Below are positions 41,133-53,300 of a stretch of DNA of 64,000 nucleotides, piece by piece (the first letter of the stretch is position 1; each line of letters opens with the position of its first letter). The position numbers were made by a program, and so were the translations under genes. The DNA is from Alnus glutinosa. Lineage: Eukaryota > Streptophyta > Magnoliopsida > Fagales > Betulaceae. The notes beneath the pieces were generated by a model. It worked only from the letters and a program-made list of their open reading frames with translations. It did not search any database and was not told where the DNA came from. The stretch lies in the NCBI RefSeq assembly GCF_958979055.1, contig NC_084886.1, positions 48,129,654 through 48,193,653 on the forward strand, in the 5' to 3' direction.

Positions 41133-43817
41133 ATGGCGCTGAACTTTAACTCACGCACCAGAGTAGTCGCTTTGTTCTCGGTGCTTTTATGCTTAGCGAG
41201 TCACCTCGTTCCTATAGCAGAAGCGTTATGGCTAACCGTTCCGAGCTCGGGTACGAAGTGCGTGTCGGAGGATATACAGACCAACGTCGTCGTTCTGGCC
41301 GATTACTACGTGGTCGAAGAGGGCGCTCAGCCCCACCACACTCCCACTATCTCTGCTCGGGTATAATTTCCAATTCTCTCCTCTCTCTCAATTTCTACTC
41401 TTTTTTTTTTCTCCCCGAAGATTTCTCGGTTATGATGCCCGATTTAGATCGCAGTTTTAGTTTTCTATTTATGGATAATATCTAGTTATTTTTTTATTTT
41501 AACATTTCTGTGAAGCTTCTGGATAATTTATTGATAAGACTATGATGTGAGAGCAGATCGTGTTTATTAACTTATGGTATAACAGAGATTCAGTTAATGT
41601 TTGGCAATTTTTGCAAGAGAAATCATTGATTTCCCTTTCCAATTTGTTCCTTTCTGAAATCTGGATGCGTTGAGTTCTCTCCAAATTGGTTTGAGATCTT
41701 TAAAATGATTAAATTCATTTTTATTTTATTTTTTCTCTTGAACTTAAATCACCTTAAATCACTTAACATGATAATATGAGAGCAGGTGACTTAAATGATT
41801 TACAGTTGTTTGACCCAATTTCGCAAGCCAAAAGTGTTTTTTTAAACAAAATCGCAAAGAGTGTCTTGTTTGGGTGTGTATTTTTAAAAAATGGCGGTTT
41901 GAAAACATAAAAAAGTCTATGTTTTCGAATTGTAGATAAGGGAAGACAATGTGTTTTAAAAAATGTACGATTTTAAAAGCCAATCTTCGATTTTAAAGGC
42001 CAAATTGCGATTTGACCAAAATTTTAATTGCGTTTTTAAAAATCACGTTTTTAAATTACATTTTTTGAAATCGCTATTTTTAAAATCATACATTTTGAAG
42101 TCGCAAAATCAAACGATTCCTTAACATTATATCAGGGCAGGTGAGCTAGCTCAAAATTTGAGTGATTTAACATGATACCATAACATGAGACCTTAAATGA
42201 TTTAGCATGATATCAGAGCAGGTGATCTGAATTTGAACCTTCAACCCAATCTACTTACACATTGGATCTACACGAGGAGGGTGTGTTAGAATAATGGTTA
42301 TATGATTAAAGTCACAATTTCTTATCAAATACAAACAAGTACAAATTTTCCCCAGGATTAGTGATGTTTGATGTTTGAGGAATGTCCCTCATGTTATTGC
42401 ATTATTTTGGATCTTCAAGTTGGATTTTTTGTGTTTTTTAGGTAACATCACCTTTTGGTAACAATCTTCACCACCAAGAAAATGCAACCCATGGTCAGTT
42501 TGCGTTTACAACCACCGAGTCTGGGAACTACTTGGCTTGTTTCTGGCTAGATGGCCAACATGAAGGAGGTGTAGAGACAACCCTTAGCCTTGACTGGAAA
42601 ACTGGAATTGGGGCTCGGGATTGGGAATCAGTTGCAAGGAAAGAGAAAATAGAGGTAACTTCACAGAAAGCTCTATTTGTCTACTACCCTGGATTTTTTT
42701 CAAATGATATTTCGATGTCTCCACAATTGTGTTTCCCTTATTCTTCTTATCACTTCAATGTAGGGTGTTGAACTTGAGTTGCGAAAACTTGAGGGAGCTG
42801 TACAAGCCATCCATGACAATCTCATTTATCTCAAGCAGAAGTACTTTCTTTACCTCTTTTTTTCCCCTTAAATTATCGGTTAGTTACACATGCATATAGG
42901 GTGTGTCGAATGCATGATCTCATCCTCCACACCATTGTTATTGCAGACGAAGTGACGTTCACGAGTTAGAGCTCATTGGCAGTATTTTTTTTTTCCCTGT
43001 GAACTTAGAATGGTTATTTTTCATGCCCCCTTGTCTTGATGTGCTCCTCCTTGTACTGTGTTGCACACAATTTTTTATTTTACAACAATCTCCATTTTGT
43101 TACCTGGAATACTGTTGGCTGAAATTTCCAAACCTTTATTATAGTTAATATAAATATTCGAGATAAGATCATTTGACTAAATATGAAGTAAATTTAATTT
43201 GATTGTTTGTGATGTTGGCTCCCAGAGAACGTTAGGTGTTTGTGGTTGTTTCAAATGGCTAGAGTCTCGATAGTATTATCTGAAGATTAACACTCTATTT
43301 TACTTGTCAAAAAAAAAAAAAAGGATTAACACTCTATTTTGTCTAATACACGAGAAAATTAGTAAAGATTGGAGAGAGTGAAGAGAAGAAAATTAAGTTT
43401 TAGTGTCTTTTCCTCCTAAGACCTAACTTCTTCTCCATAACCAAATTTACTGGTGGACTAGGGTGGAAAGTGCTGACATATTCTCTCGCACACTTTCTTT
43501 TCTTCTCTCCATTTGGCAAACCAAACATTTGAAAAGAGGAAAAGTTTTTTCTTTTCTTTTTGCTAGGGTAAACAAACATAACGTAAACGATTAGGAGATG
43601 AATATAATTACTTAGAAGTATTGATGTTTATGCTAACATTTAACTCACTTTTTTTTTTCTTAAACTACACAGGGAAGCAGATATGAGGGAAGTCAGTGAA
43701 TCAACCAATGGTAGAGTGGCATGGTTTAGTATCATGTCCCTTGGAGTCTGCTTTCTGGTTTCAGTTTTTCAGTTGTGGCACCTGAAGCGCTACTTTCAAA
43801 AGAAGAAGCTTATATAG
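41133..43817 (+). CDS. p24-delta family transmembrane emp24 cargo receptor
   Basis: Four exons: 41133-41360, 42442-42654, 42764-42840 and 43673-43817, GT-AG, 663 nt, 220 aa. The signal peptide is about residues 1-31 ([21 protein letters not shown]). The lumenal GOLD domain follows, with [39 protein letters not shown] and [15 protein letters not shown]. Next come a coiled-coil region ([19 protein letters not shown]) and one transmembrane helix ([19 protein letters not shown]). The cytosolic tail is [12 protein letters not shown], with an aromatic pair and a C-terminal dilysine KKLI for COPI binding. An N-glycosylation sequon (NAT) is present. It is expected to cycle between ER and Golgi and sort cargo such as GPI-anchored proteins. 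Intron 1 holds MITE and LTR relics, and intron 3 a 22-bp L1 insertion. Confidence 0.96.
41800..42122. mobile_element. Degenerate MITE in p24 intron 1
   Basis: Contains AAACAAAATCGCAAAGAGTG, a GGCGGTTTGAAAAC stretch and AAATTGCGATTTGACCAAA, ending GAAGTCGCAAAATCAAACGATTCC-like. The order and motifs match the Tourist-like element at 32966-33261 with more divergence. Confidence 0.6.
42125..42310. mobile_element. Degenerate TRIM/LTR fragment in p24 intron 1
   Basis: ATGATATCAGAGCAGGTGA at 42208 resembles an initiator-Met-tRNA primer-binding site, with diverged repeats of the same word at 41779 and 42132. A GAGGAGGG purine tract is followed by TGTTAGAATAATGG, like the start of a 3' LTR. LTR pairs were not resolved. 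Confidence 0.4.
43302..43323 (+). mobile_element. 22-bp L1 insertion with 17-bp target duplication
   Basis: ACTTGTCAAAAA...AG, equivalent to the last bases of an L1 (ACTTATCAAAA plus A tail), lies between two copies of GATTAACACTCTATTTT (43285-43301 and 43324-43340). This is the signature of target-primed reverse transcription aborted almost immediately. It lies in p24 intron 3. Confidence 0.8.
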
Positions 43818-44239
43818 ACCTTACTCTTCTATTGATTTTCTAATGCAAATATGCAGCTGACTTAAGAGTGGAAAATCAGGAGTTTTGTATCCTTGTTGTA
43901 CCATAGTTGTTCTTTTAGAGGGCGGGGAGGCGCTTGCAGGAGTATAAATTGTAGGTTTAAGATTGGTTTTTAATACGCTAAAGGAGATCATGTTTTACCC
44001 ACGGATTCATATCATTATGTGCTCCCTTTCAAAATCAATTTCTAAAATAACTAGATATCTTCTTCAGCCTGTTCTCTCTAATTGTGTTCTTTACTTTTCC
44101 TCTTCTTGGGGTTACTTGCTACTTATTCAGCAACTAACTCTTAATCCACCCAAAAAAAAAATCTTGTTGAATGAATTTTAACAGTCAATGTAGCACCCAC
44201 TCTTAGACCCCAATTATTTTCGTTCGGAAAATGTTATAG

Positions 44240-44358
44240 CCAATCTTCCTACAATGTTGACATGAAAGTCGTAATCAACTTTTGATTTTTTTTTTTTTTT
44301 ACAATGAATGATCCAAAAGTTGGTTAAGACTATCACGTCAGCATTATGAAATAATTAT
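44240..44358. mobile_element. Short palindromic MITE
   Basis: Arms TTCCTACAATGTTGACATGA and TATCACGTCAGCATTATGAA with an AT-rich centre, the same family as 7595-7720. Confidence 0.5.
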
Positions 44359-44751
44359 TCAAAAAAAAAAAAATTAAGTTTCTAGCATTTGTTAGGATCT
44401 TCATTGAAAATACTAATCTAAAATGGGTTATATTTTTTTTTTTTTGGGTCAAACAATAGAAACTATCTCTAATCATTCTATTTCATAAATCCCCATATAT
44501 CTTCCTCCAAAAAAAAAAAAAACTTTCAGAACATAATGTCATTGATGATCTTTGAAAGTGGTTCATGCATGAGTAATTCTATACCATGCTAAAATAGTAG
44601 CTCAAAGAGGCAATTTTTACGAAAATGGGAATTCCAATGTGAATAATCATATCCAATATTTCACTTGAGGAATCATTCAATAATCCTTTTTAAAACCTTC
44701 TTCCGAAGGTTAGGTAATATACGATAGTTAACACTCATAATTTTATGATTA

Positions 44752-44883
44752 GAGTAATGCTACATATTACACTTTTATGTTACTGTTATGATATGACAAT
44801 GTTCATCTACCTTTTGAACTGATGGTCACTACCATATCAGTTCAACGGAATGGGGTGTAGAGCAGTATGTAGCATTACACTTC
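44752..44883. mobile_element. 132-bp MITE, possibly hAT-derived
   Basis: Inverted ends GAGTAATGCTACATATTAC and GTATGTAGCATTACACTTC. ATGATTA flanks both sides (44745-44751 and 44884-44890), a 7-8 bp target duplication. The interior has a dyad ACCATATCAGTTC / GAACTGATGGT. Confidence 0.65.
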
Positions 44884-44886
44884 ATG

Positions 44887-44949
<63 letters not shown>
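44887..44949. repeat. (ATT)21 microsatellite
   Basis: Twenty-one uninterrupted ATT units, starting inside the right target duplication of the adjacent MITE and ending about 210 bp upstream of the next start codon. Confidence 0.97.
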
Positions 44950-45159
44950 GAGTTAATTTGATAATTTTAAGAAATTTTAAAATTTCAAGATGGGCTGGAG
45001 CCGGCTTAATCATAAATAAACTGATCAATATGTTTAGAAACCTCGGCCCAGACCCAAGCTCAACCGCCATTCGTTGTTACTCGCGACTTGTTACAGCGAA
45101 GAACGCGAACGTTAGCAACTTCAAACCAGTGAAGCTATCGAGTCGGAGGATTTGGAAGA

Positions 45160-45417
45160 ATGGCCATGGCAGCAGTGGCAAGACCACCCTCAATTGCATT
45201 GCTAACAAGACAAAGGCCCAAACCCAGGTGGGTCTTCACCCCTCTGGCTGCTTCTTCATCCTTTTCATCGTCGTCCCCTTCTTCCTCTGCTCCGCTAAGA
45301 AAGCTCGTTCTCTACTCTAAGCCCGGTTGCTGTTTGTGTGATGGCCTCAAAGAAAAACTCCAGGCTGCGTTCTTAGTCTCCGCCCCTGATTCCCTCCACG
45401 ACATTGATTTACAGGTC

Positions 45418-45451
<34 letters not shown>

Positions 45452-48400
45452 TTTGTTTCATTGTTTGTATGTGTATTGTGAATGTGTTGGTGAATATGGT
45501 GGGTTTTGTCAGATAAGGGATATCACCAGCAACCCTGAGTGGGAAAGGGCTTATCAGTATGAGATACCCGTGTTGGCTAAAGTACTCTCTGATGGCACTG
45601 AGGTCAGTTTTTTTTTTTTTTGTTACTTTTGTTCTCCTAGATTTTATCCTAATTTAAGCTAGCTTAAGATATGTCTTGGTTTTCTCGTAGTTATTGTTTC
45701 AGTTTCAGTAATTTAGGGTGCTACTAAGAAATTAGCACGTCAAAAATATTCCTCGCCTTTATGGAATTTATGGTTTAGCATCAAGGAAGAACTGAAACTT
45801 CCATTAGATGTCATGAAATATTTGCGAACATGTTTGCCACTTCACATAAATGTAGGTTCTTAATAGATGACGGCCATTGGCGGTTGCAACTATGTTATGT
45901 TGGATTTGTCCTGATGGTGAAATTTACCATCTAAGTTTGTTTGGCTAGTTATAGCATGTGCAAGTATGCACCATTATATTATAAAGGGTTACTACACATG
46001 ATTCGCTGGTTTGACATTCAAATCAATGGTAAATTGTAACCAAGGTATTCGCTGGTAATAATGGTTGAAAGGGTATGACGATGGTTGCATTGTAACCATG
46101 GTATTCTATGAGTAAACCAAGGAAGCCCTTCTAAAAGTCTGTTGTTTCAGCACATCAATGACTTCATACCACCAAAAGAAAGGAAGAAAGAGAGAGAGAA
46201 AGATAACTTCCACGCATTCATCTTCTGATCTCTGCAGAAGTTGTTAAATTACATTACTCTTCTTCACCCTTTAATTGCATAGCCAAACATGCCATCAATC
46301 TACATTCACAAACATTGTCATTATGAAGTTTATCACCATCTGTGACCTTCAACATGTTTATGAATAGGATTTTCCTTGCTGTTACTACATGAAGGGCTTT
46401 TTGCACCATCATCGTTTTCATGATAAACAATATTTCATATCCTTCTAGGCTTCTAGCCTTACCTCAACACCCCCATTTAATCCCTCTGTTTCTCCAAAAT
46501 CCAATGTATATAAGCTTTCTATATTAGAGCAATCCCAAACACAGTCATTTCAGCTCTACTGCTATGTAGGACAGCCATTACATTCCAAGATTAGGAATTG
46601 CCTGATTAATATAGGTGGAGAAAAGCTTTAGGTTTTAGAGTTGGAGGATTAGTTTAATGATTATGAATGGGTAAGGTTGAATAAACTATGTTTTTCGCTT
46701 GAAATCAAGAATAAATGGTTGCAAATATCTTCTAGACATCAACTCTTAAGGAGCTTTGTGACGCTAAGGCTGGGTTTTATGGTTTTTAACAGTGTAAGAG
46801 GAAGATACAAAGAAAACGAAGTATTGGAATGCTTTTCAGGGACTGGAGCAGTGCACCGAGTACAGTAATTCGAGTCTTTTTTCGGTGGCTTTTTTGGGAT
46901 GTCATTTGCTTGTGGGTTTTCTAAAATAGGACTTCTAAGGGTTGAAATGACTTTAAATTTTTTGTCGAAGTGCTTATAATTTTTTTATTTTTTTATTTTT
47001 ATAAAATAAAATTAAAAAAATAAAAAATAAAAATAAATAAAAATAAAAATTGTAGTAGATCTTGATGATGAAAGGATTAGGAAATCTTAGAATCTCACTT
47101 GGCCTTCTAGGAATCTCACCTAGAACAGTGTTTTCATAAATAAGAGAGCTAACTTGCAGAAAAGTTAATTCATAAAAAAAACTCATTGATTGTTTTTACA
47201 ATACTTGCTTACATGAAAGCAATATACTAACACCATACAGATACTTTGAAAAGAAGATGGCTTTTATATGATTAAGCAAGACTCAAAAAATAAACCCAAC
47301 TAAGAGTAAAATCAGGTAGACCTGTAACCATACAAGTTTTAAACACAAATTGAACAACTCAAATCTGCAAGTTTACTAAAACTGACCTAAGATGAAGTTG
47401 TCAGAATTCTTCTAATTCAAGGAGGCCAACCATTGATCTAACAATGAAAACTAAAAGTATTGTTCCAGAATCCATGGTGGGGCTAAATGGTGGAAGTCAG
47501 ATTGACTTTGCATATTAGGAATGCCTTCTCAAAAAGAGAGCACTCAATTATCATAGAGAAATGGCAACATGATTGTTTCTTTCTTCTTTGCTCTTTTTAA
47601 TTTATATATTTTTTTTATAAGGCAAGTCTTCTTTGCTCCTTTATTTTCTTTCTTCTTCTTTTTTTGCCCAAGGAGAGGGAGAGAGAGAGAAATTTGAATT
47701 AGTGACCTTCGCTTTATGAGCGCGGTCCCCAGTAGATTGAAACTTGTAAGCTACCAGCCTTGGAAGGGCTTGAATTTGCCCATTGTAATCCCCACTTTTT
47801 GTTTCAACGGCCAATAATGTATTGGCATTTCTCTTTAATATGGTTTCTTCTCTTTCTTTATGTATCATGTGCTATTAAATTGTCACCTCGTGCATAAGTT
47901 TCGGACCCGCTACTCATCAACCTTATATTGAGAAATATGAACAATCATCAATTTACTGTAAGAGGACTTTTATTTGGTTGAAATTGATTCCATCGGTTGT
48001 CTTGCTTCAAGGTAGTAGTAGGAATGTTGCAATATCTTCTGCATACCTCGCATTTCATCCGTTTTCTCTTGTTTTCTCGTCTTCATTTTTATCACCCTTG
48101 CTCTCCTGGTCTTTACACACCCTTTAAGACTTGAAATAACAATACATTCTCATTATTAGTACTGGGGCATGCTGTTCAAGAAAGTAGTCTGATGGTTTTC
48201 ACCAGTCCAGAGTAGGTGGCCTGGACAAGTTTCTATTGGACCATGATGTCGTACAATCAATAGAAACAAAGAATGAATTTGAAAGGAAATAACAATAAGC
48301 CCAAACTAAGAAAAGAAAATATAAAGTCCAAAGGCTGCTAAATAACTAACATGGAAATAAAATAAAATTCTAAATAATAAACGTGGCAATAACATAATCT

Positions 48401-50060
48401 CCGGCTCTTAATTGCCAGACCACGCTGGGTTGTCCTCTGAAAACTAGCCACATGATCTTTGTCCTGTATTTAGTGTCCGCACCGTACCATCACGGAAAAC
48501 CCTCTTGAAAATGATTAATCCCATGTCCAATAAGTACAGGGCTGTGAATAAATTTTGTTGTGGCAGGATAGGCACAAAAGAAATGTGCTGGTAAGAAGAA
48601 AGGTGCTTTTCCAATTGTCAAGGTTTTTTTCACATGAATTCTGATGATAATTGTGATACTAGATACTAAATTGGTATTTAGATGTGCATAGATGTTCCAT
48701 TCAAGATAAAACTAAGGCCCATGAGTTATGTATCTATTTGGCAACTCAGTAGACAGTGAAATGAGATTATTCTTGTCTCAGATGTAGGCTATAGAAGTCT
48801 GAGCTCTGAAGGTTCTTGCCGATGGAAATCTTACACATCCTACAAAGTGATTTCTGTAGAAAAGCTTGTCTAAGATGATGGACTTCTCACTGACATAAGT
48901 GGTAGAATTTTTTCCAGGAGCCATGTCAAATGGGAGTTAAACTGTCAGATAGCTTAATGAGCTGCCCCTTACATTTTTTTAATTAGTTTTAATTTTTACA
49001 GTAAGCCCAGTATAATTGAGACAAAGGCTGTGTAGAGTAAATAATAATATGGTCGGCCTATCAGCTAGTATAGCATGTTATGGGTGCTGCAAGTGTTACT
49101 AACGCACCCTTCATGTTGTTCCTCAACTTGCATTTGTTTTTGAGATCAATTGTTTCCATTTACTTTTGATCATGTTGTTCTCCAGAGATGATTGACTAAC
49201 AGATTGACTTGCTCATAATTCTCATGTGAGTTCCTACTAAACAACCAATCGACCTGATGTACAACAATTTTCCCTTTGTATGACCTCAAAGAACTTAACC
49301 TTTGCTAAGCTGATCCACGTTGGCAAAGGCTGTGTTTCGCAATGGAAAAATAACCATGTTTTTTTCGCATTATGTTATCATTTTGTTTTTAATATTATGT
49401 TTATCCTCAACCTATATGTGACCTAGCAGTAAAGCACTTTCATTTTCCATCTGTTCTTTTGCTATCATTGTCAACTCGAGTTCATCTTCTGTCCTCATTT
49501 TGGTTACCTTTCTTTTTGCTGGCTGCTGATCCTACTCCAATAAATTCCATGTCACTCATACACACGACTCACACTGCCGACAGTGAGATGCTGATCTTTT
49601 TGGATTGTGTCAGCCCTGTTCTAACTTTTTGGTTAGAATCGTTTTCGGGATTAAGCTTCTAGGGTTAAAGTTTTTTGTTTGCATTTGGCAAGATAGATTC
49701 TTATTATCCAAGATAATTTGCTTTAAATGGTGGGCATCTCTGTTGACAATCAAATCACAGCCTTCTTTATTAAAGAATGCATTAGAAACATCAATGGATT
49801 GGCCAATAATGCCAGAAGCTTTATAAGACTGGACTTTTTCCTTACTGAAACATGTGTTAAGTGAACTGGAAGTTTGGCTTGCAAGCAATAGGTGTGAAAA
49901 AAAAAAATCACTATTGACAATGCTTTTGTGCACATCACTTTCTGAAGGTGATATCTCAGACAAGCATCAATCTCTGTTTCAGGAAATCCTACCTAGATTA
50001 TCTCCGCGTCTTGGAGTGGAACTCATCCAAAAGAAAATAGCAGCTGCTTTGAAAGAATAA
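45160..50060 (+). CDS. Glutaredoxin-like (DUF836) thioredoxin-fold protein, probably plastid-targeted
   Basis: Three exons: 45160-45414, 45513-45602 and 49983-50060 (TAA), GT-AG, 140 aa. The first ~45 residues (MAMAAVARPPSIALLTRQRP ... SSFSSSS) are Ser/Arg-rich and low in acidic residues, like a chloroplast transit peptide. The domain starts RKLVLYSKPGCCLCDGLKEK with a CxxC redox motif (CCLC), continues IRDITSNPEWERAYQYEIPV with the cis-Pro region, and ends EILPRLSPRLGVELIQKKIA. This is the glutaredoxin-like YDR286C/C5orf63 family. It probably acts as a small thiol oxidoreductase; substrate unknown. Intron 2 is 4.4 kb with only repeat-type sequence. A truncated L1 begins within about 30 bp of the stop codon and may supply the 3' UTR. 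Confidence 0.93.
45603..49982 (+). other. 4.4-kb intron 2 of the DUF836 gene
   Basis: No nested gene recognised. It has an AT/A-run segment at 46975-47050 and a GA-rich stretch followed by TTTGAATTAGTGACCTT near 47670-47712, a motif shared with 4531 and 6165. Confidence 0.5.
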
Positions 50061-50088
50061 CAGGTTTTAAGGCTCATTTGAGTGATTG

Positions 50089-50310
50089 ATACTCAAGTAT
50101 ATTGTGTTTTTGGAGGGAGATGAACAATAGGAGCTTTGAGGATTTGAAGAGATCTTTGGAGGATATTCTGTCATCTTTCTTCCATACTTAAGATTTTATT
50201 GTTCGCTTTTCTCTTTCTAGTTAAATGTTTCCTCTTGTATACTTTCGGTGTACATAGGGGTGCCTTACGCTTTTAATAAGATTGGTTTATTACTTATCAA
50301 AAATAAATAT
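50089..50310 (+). mobile_element. 5'-truncated L1 (last ~220 bp)
   Basis: The frame reads CFWREMNNRSFEDLKRSLED, ILSSFFHT and then a stop, equivalent to the C-terminus of the LINE ORF2 at 3240-3340. It is followed by the L1 3' UTR (CTTGTATACTTTCGGTGTAC, TTACGCTTTTAATAAG, TTACTTATCAAAAATAAA). The target duplication was not resolved. Confidence 0.82.
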
Positions 50311-53300
50311 AAAGATCTCAACTTTGAAGATTGATTGTATTATGATTTTTTGACCTTAATTCCAACATGGACAGAATATATTGACAGTAAATTCTAAACA
50401 TTGATCCAAGAGGCACTCTGTTTCTTCTGTAAAGTTGTTCTGTACATTTTCCACGTTTCTTTCAAGCAAAATTAAGCTTGAAGTTTCGAGGCTGTGATCT
50501 GCATCAACCAAACACCATCGTCTCTTTTTCCCTTGTGTGGACAACTCCACCATGGGTTGCAGAAAGTGATTGATAATGGATCGTCATTTTCATATGTTTT
50601 AAACTAATGGGATTAGTCCATGGTTGCAAAAGACAAGCAGGGCATTCACTGTCTTTTGACTGTCATATGCATCGACCACTTCTTTCTTTCTTTCTTTTAT
50701 GCATTTTCTTATGGAGGGGATAGGGTGTATGGCCGACAGCAGCCGGCCTGTAAACAATAACAGCACCAATCACTTCATTGTGACTCTTCAACAGGCTTCT
50801 CCTCGATCAGGATGGTTCACAGAGACATGTTGTATAAGAATGTCTGACCTTTTTTTGCTCGGAAGAAAAACCAACAACAAAACTGCATCAGAGAAGCATG
50901 ACCCAAAATGCCGTAATGTTTGGCCTAAACTTTAAAAATTTGCAATGTGGGGTTTTAATCTTTAGCCCCTTTCAATTACCTCCCTCTATTAGGGTTTTCC
51001 TTTAAATTCTAACGGAGGAAAAAAAAAATACACAGTTTTAAAAATTAAAAAAAAAAAAATTACACCTTTATAAAAATACACATGCTCCCACAAACTACTA
51101 ATTGTGTCAATATTCAACTACCAAAAATGTCAATGTCCCATAAAGCCAACAAAAAGATAAAAATAACCCTAAAAAAGTTTCAGTAAGACAAATATATCAT
51201 TATAAATTTTAAAAAAAAATTAATTTTTTAATTTTTTAATTTTTTTTAAAAAATTATTATTATTATTATTTATATAATTTTAATAATTTTATGAATGGTA
51301 TTTTTGTCATTGTGGGACACATTGACAATTGAGCGGTAGTTTAAGAGGAATATGTGTACTTTTTTCTTTTTTAAATTAAGGGCATAATTTTTTATTTTTT
51401 TTTCTTCAAATTTTACAGGGTGGACATTTTATATGGTAACCATTTAAGTTAACAAAAAAAAATTAAATTGTATGGAGTGATTGAAAGATCACAACCCATA
51501 ATATTACAAAATTTTAAATTTTAGAAAGACAATGAAAAATGCTTGGTAGTTTTATCTAAAAGAAACTAGAGCCGGATTAGATCGAGTCTTTTATAAAATT
51601 CGGAACATGGATCAAGATCCTCTGGAGTTTCTTCTTCTACCTTATAGATTCCTGTAAATCATAACCATTAATTTTCAAATTACAATGATTAAGATTTTGC
51701 TATCTCAACATTTTTTCACTTTTACAAATGTTTTTAATTAATTTTGATTGTTATGCATATAATTGATAAAACATAATATGTGTTTAGGTGACAAAATTTC
51801 AATAATTTAATTTGAAGATATTAATGGTTGCGATTTCAAGAACTCTACAATTAATGTAGGTCATGTTTGGGAATCCTCCCACCCACTTCTTCCCTCCATG
51901 CGCATTGTGTATAGCTCTAAAAAAAATACATTTTCTTTTAACAGTGCGCATGTTAGAAAAGTACAGCTCTAAAAAAAATTGATTTTTTACTTTCCCATTT
52001 TACCCCTAGCAAGAAAAAAAATGAACTATGAAGTGAGGAAATACGCATCTTGACAGGGGTAAAAAATGGGAAGAAAATAAAGTTCATTCTGGACCACGTC
52101 ATGTATACGCACATTTCTGACAATGAATTTTTCACTTTCCCGTTTTACCCCTGGCAAGAAAAAAATGAAAAGCGTTGAAGTGAGGAAATATGCATCTTTC
52201 TAAGAGTAAAAAATGGAGAAAAAAAATAGTACAACTCTAAAAAAAAAAAAAGATTTATCACTTTCTCATTTAACCCCTGACAAGAAAAAAATGAAAAACA
52301 TTAAAATGAGGAAATATGCATCTTGACAGAAGTAAAAAAAAAAAAAAGGTTCAATCTGAGGCACGTCATGTATACACACATTCTTGACAGTGGATTTTTC
52401 ACTTTCCTGTTTTAGCCCTATTAAGAAAAAAATGAAAAGCGTTGAAGTTAAGAAATATGCGTCTTGCTAAGGGTAAAAAAAAAGATAAAAAAGAATTTTG
52501 TACATTTCTGACCTATACAATGCACAAGGAGGAGGAGAAGTGGTCGGGAGGATTTATAATTAGGGCCGTAGGGTTTACTACAGACAATTAAATTCTTGAT
52601 CCAAGGAACATCAACTTCTATCTTGTCTTGATCAAATAATTGAAGGAATTCTTTTTCTTTTTGTTCCATTAGAGGTCTAATTGGTCTAATATTTTTCTTT
52701 TTTGGTATGAATTGAGAAGAGAATTAAATCTTTACAATTTTAGTTTGACCAGTATCCTCTTGAATTAGACGTTTCATGGGAATAGATTTGTGTATGTTCA
52801 GAACATCGTCATCCAAAACTTTTATGTTCATTTACATTTTTAATTACCAAATACAAGAAAAGTAGTAAAGTGCACTGATATTGACAAATATATTATTCTA
52901 ACAATAAGATCCATTAATTCAACTTAATGCAGAATTTGAGACTTTTTTTGGTATTTTATTGACTAATTATATGATAATTAATAAATGTTGATATAATAAA
53001 ATATGAACCATTTAATTTCAAAATAATTTTTGAGATTTGAAGAAATCAAATGAAGAGAATATCATGTTATTTATCTTGCTTCACTCCATCTAAAAGTTAA
53101 TTAGAATGTTGGATTTGGCTTAGGTACAATAAAATATGATGAAATACATGCAATGACGTCGTAATGTGCCATGCTCTTGCCATGTTTTTTGTTATTTATT
53201 ATTATTATTATTATTTCAAAAGAAAAGACTTTTGAATTGTGATCCGTCTTTTTTTGTTCTGTTTGTTTTTTTTTTTTTTTTAAATCATTATTGCATTCTA

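Larger units (their letters stand above)
43818..45159. other. Intergenic between p24 and DUF836 genes
   Basis: The p24 3' UTR occupies the first few hundred bases. Two MITEs (44240-44358, 44752-44883) and an (ATT)21 repeat follow. The last 200 bp are the promoter/5' leader of the glutaredoxin-like gene. No further gene is seen. Confidence 0.6.

Noticed and set aside
44958..45320. 120-codon frame overlapping DUF836 exon 1
   Set aside because: Different frame from the conserved protein and starts in the AT-rich leader; the CxxC-containing frame is the real one.
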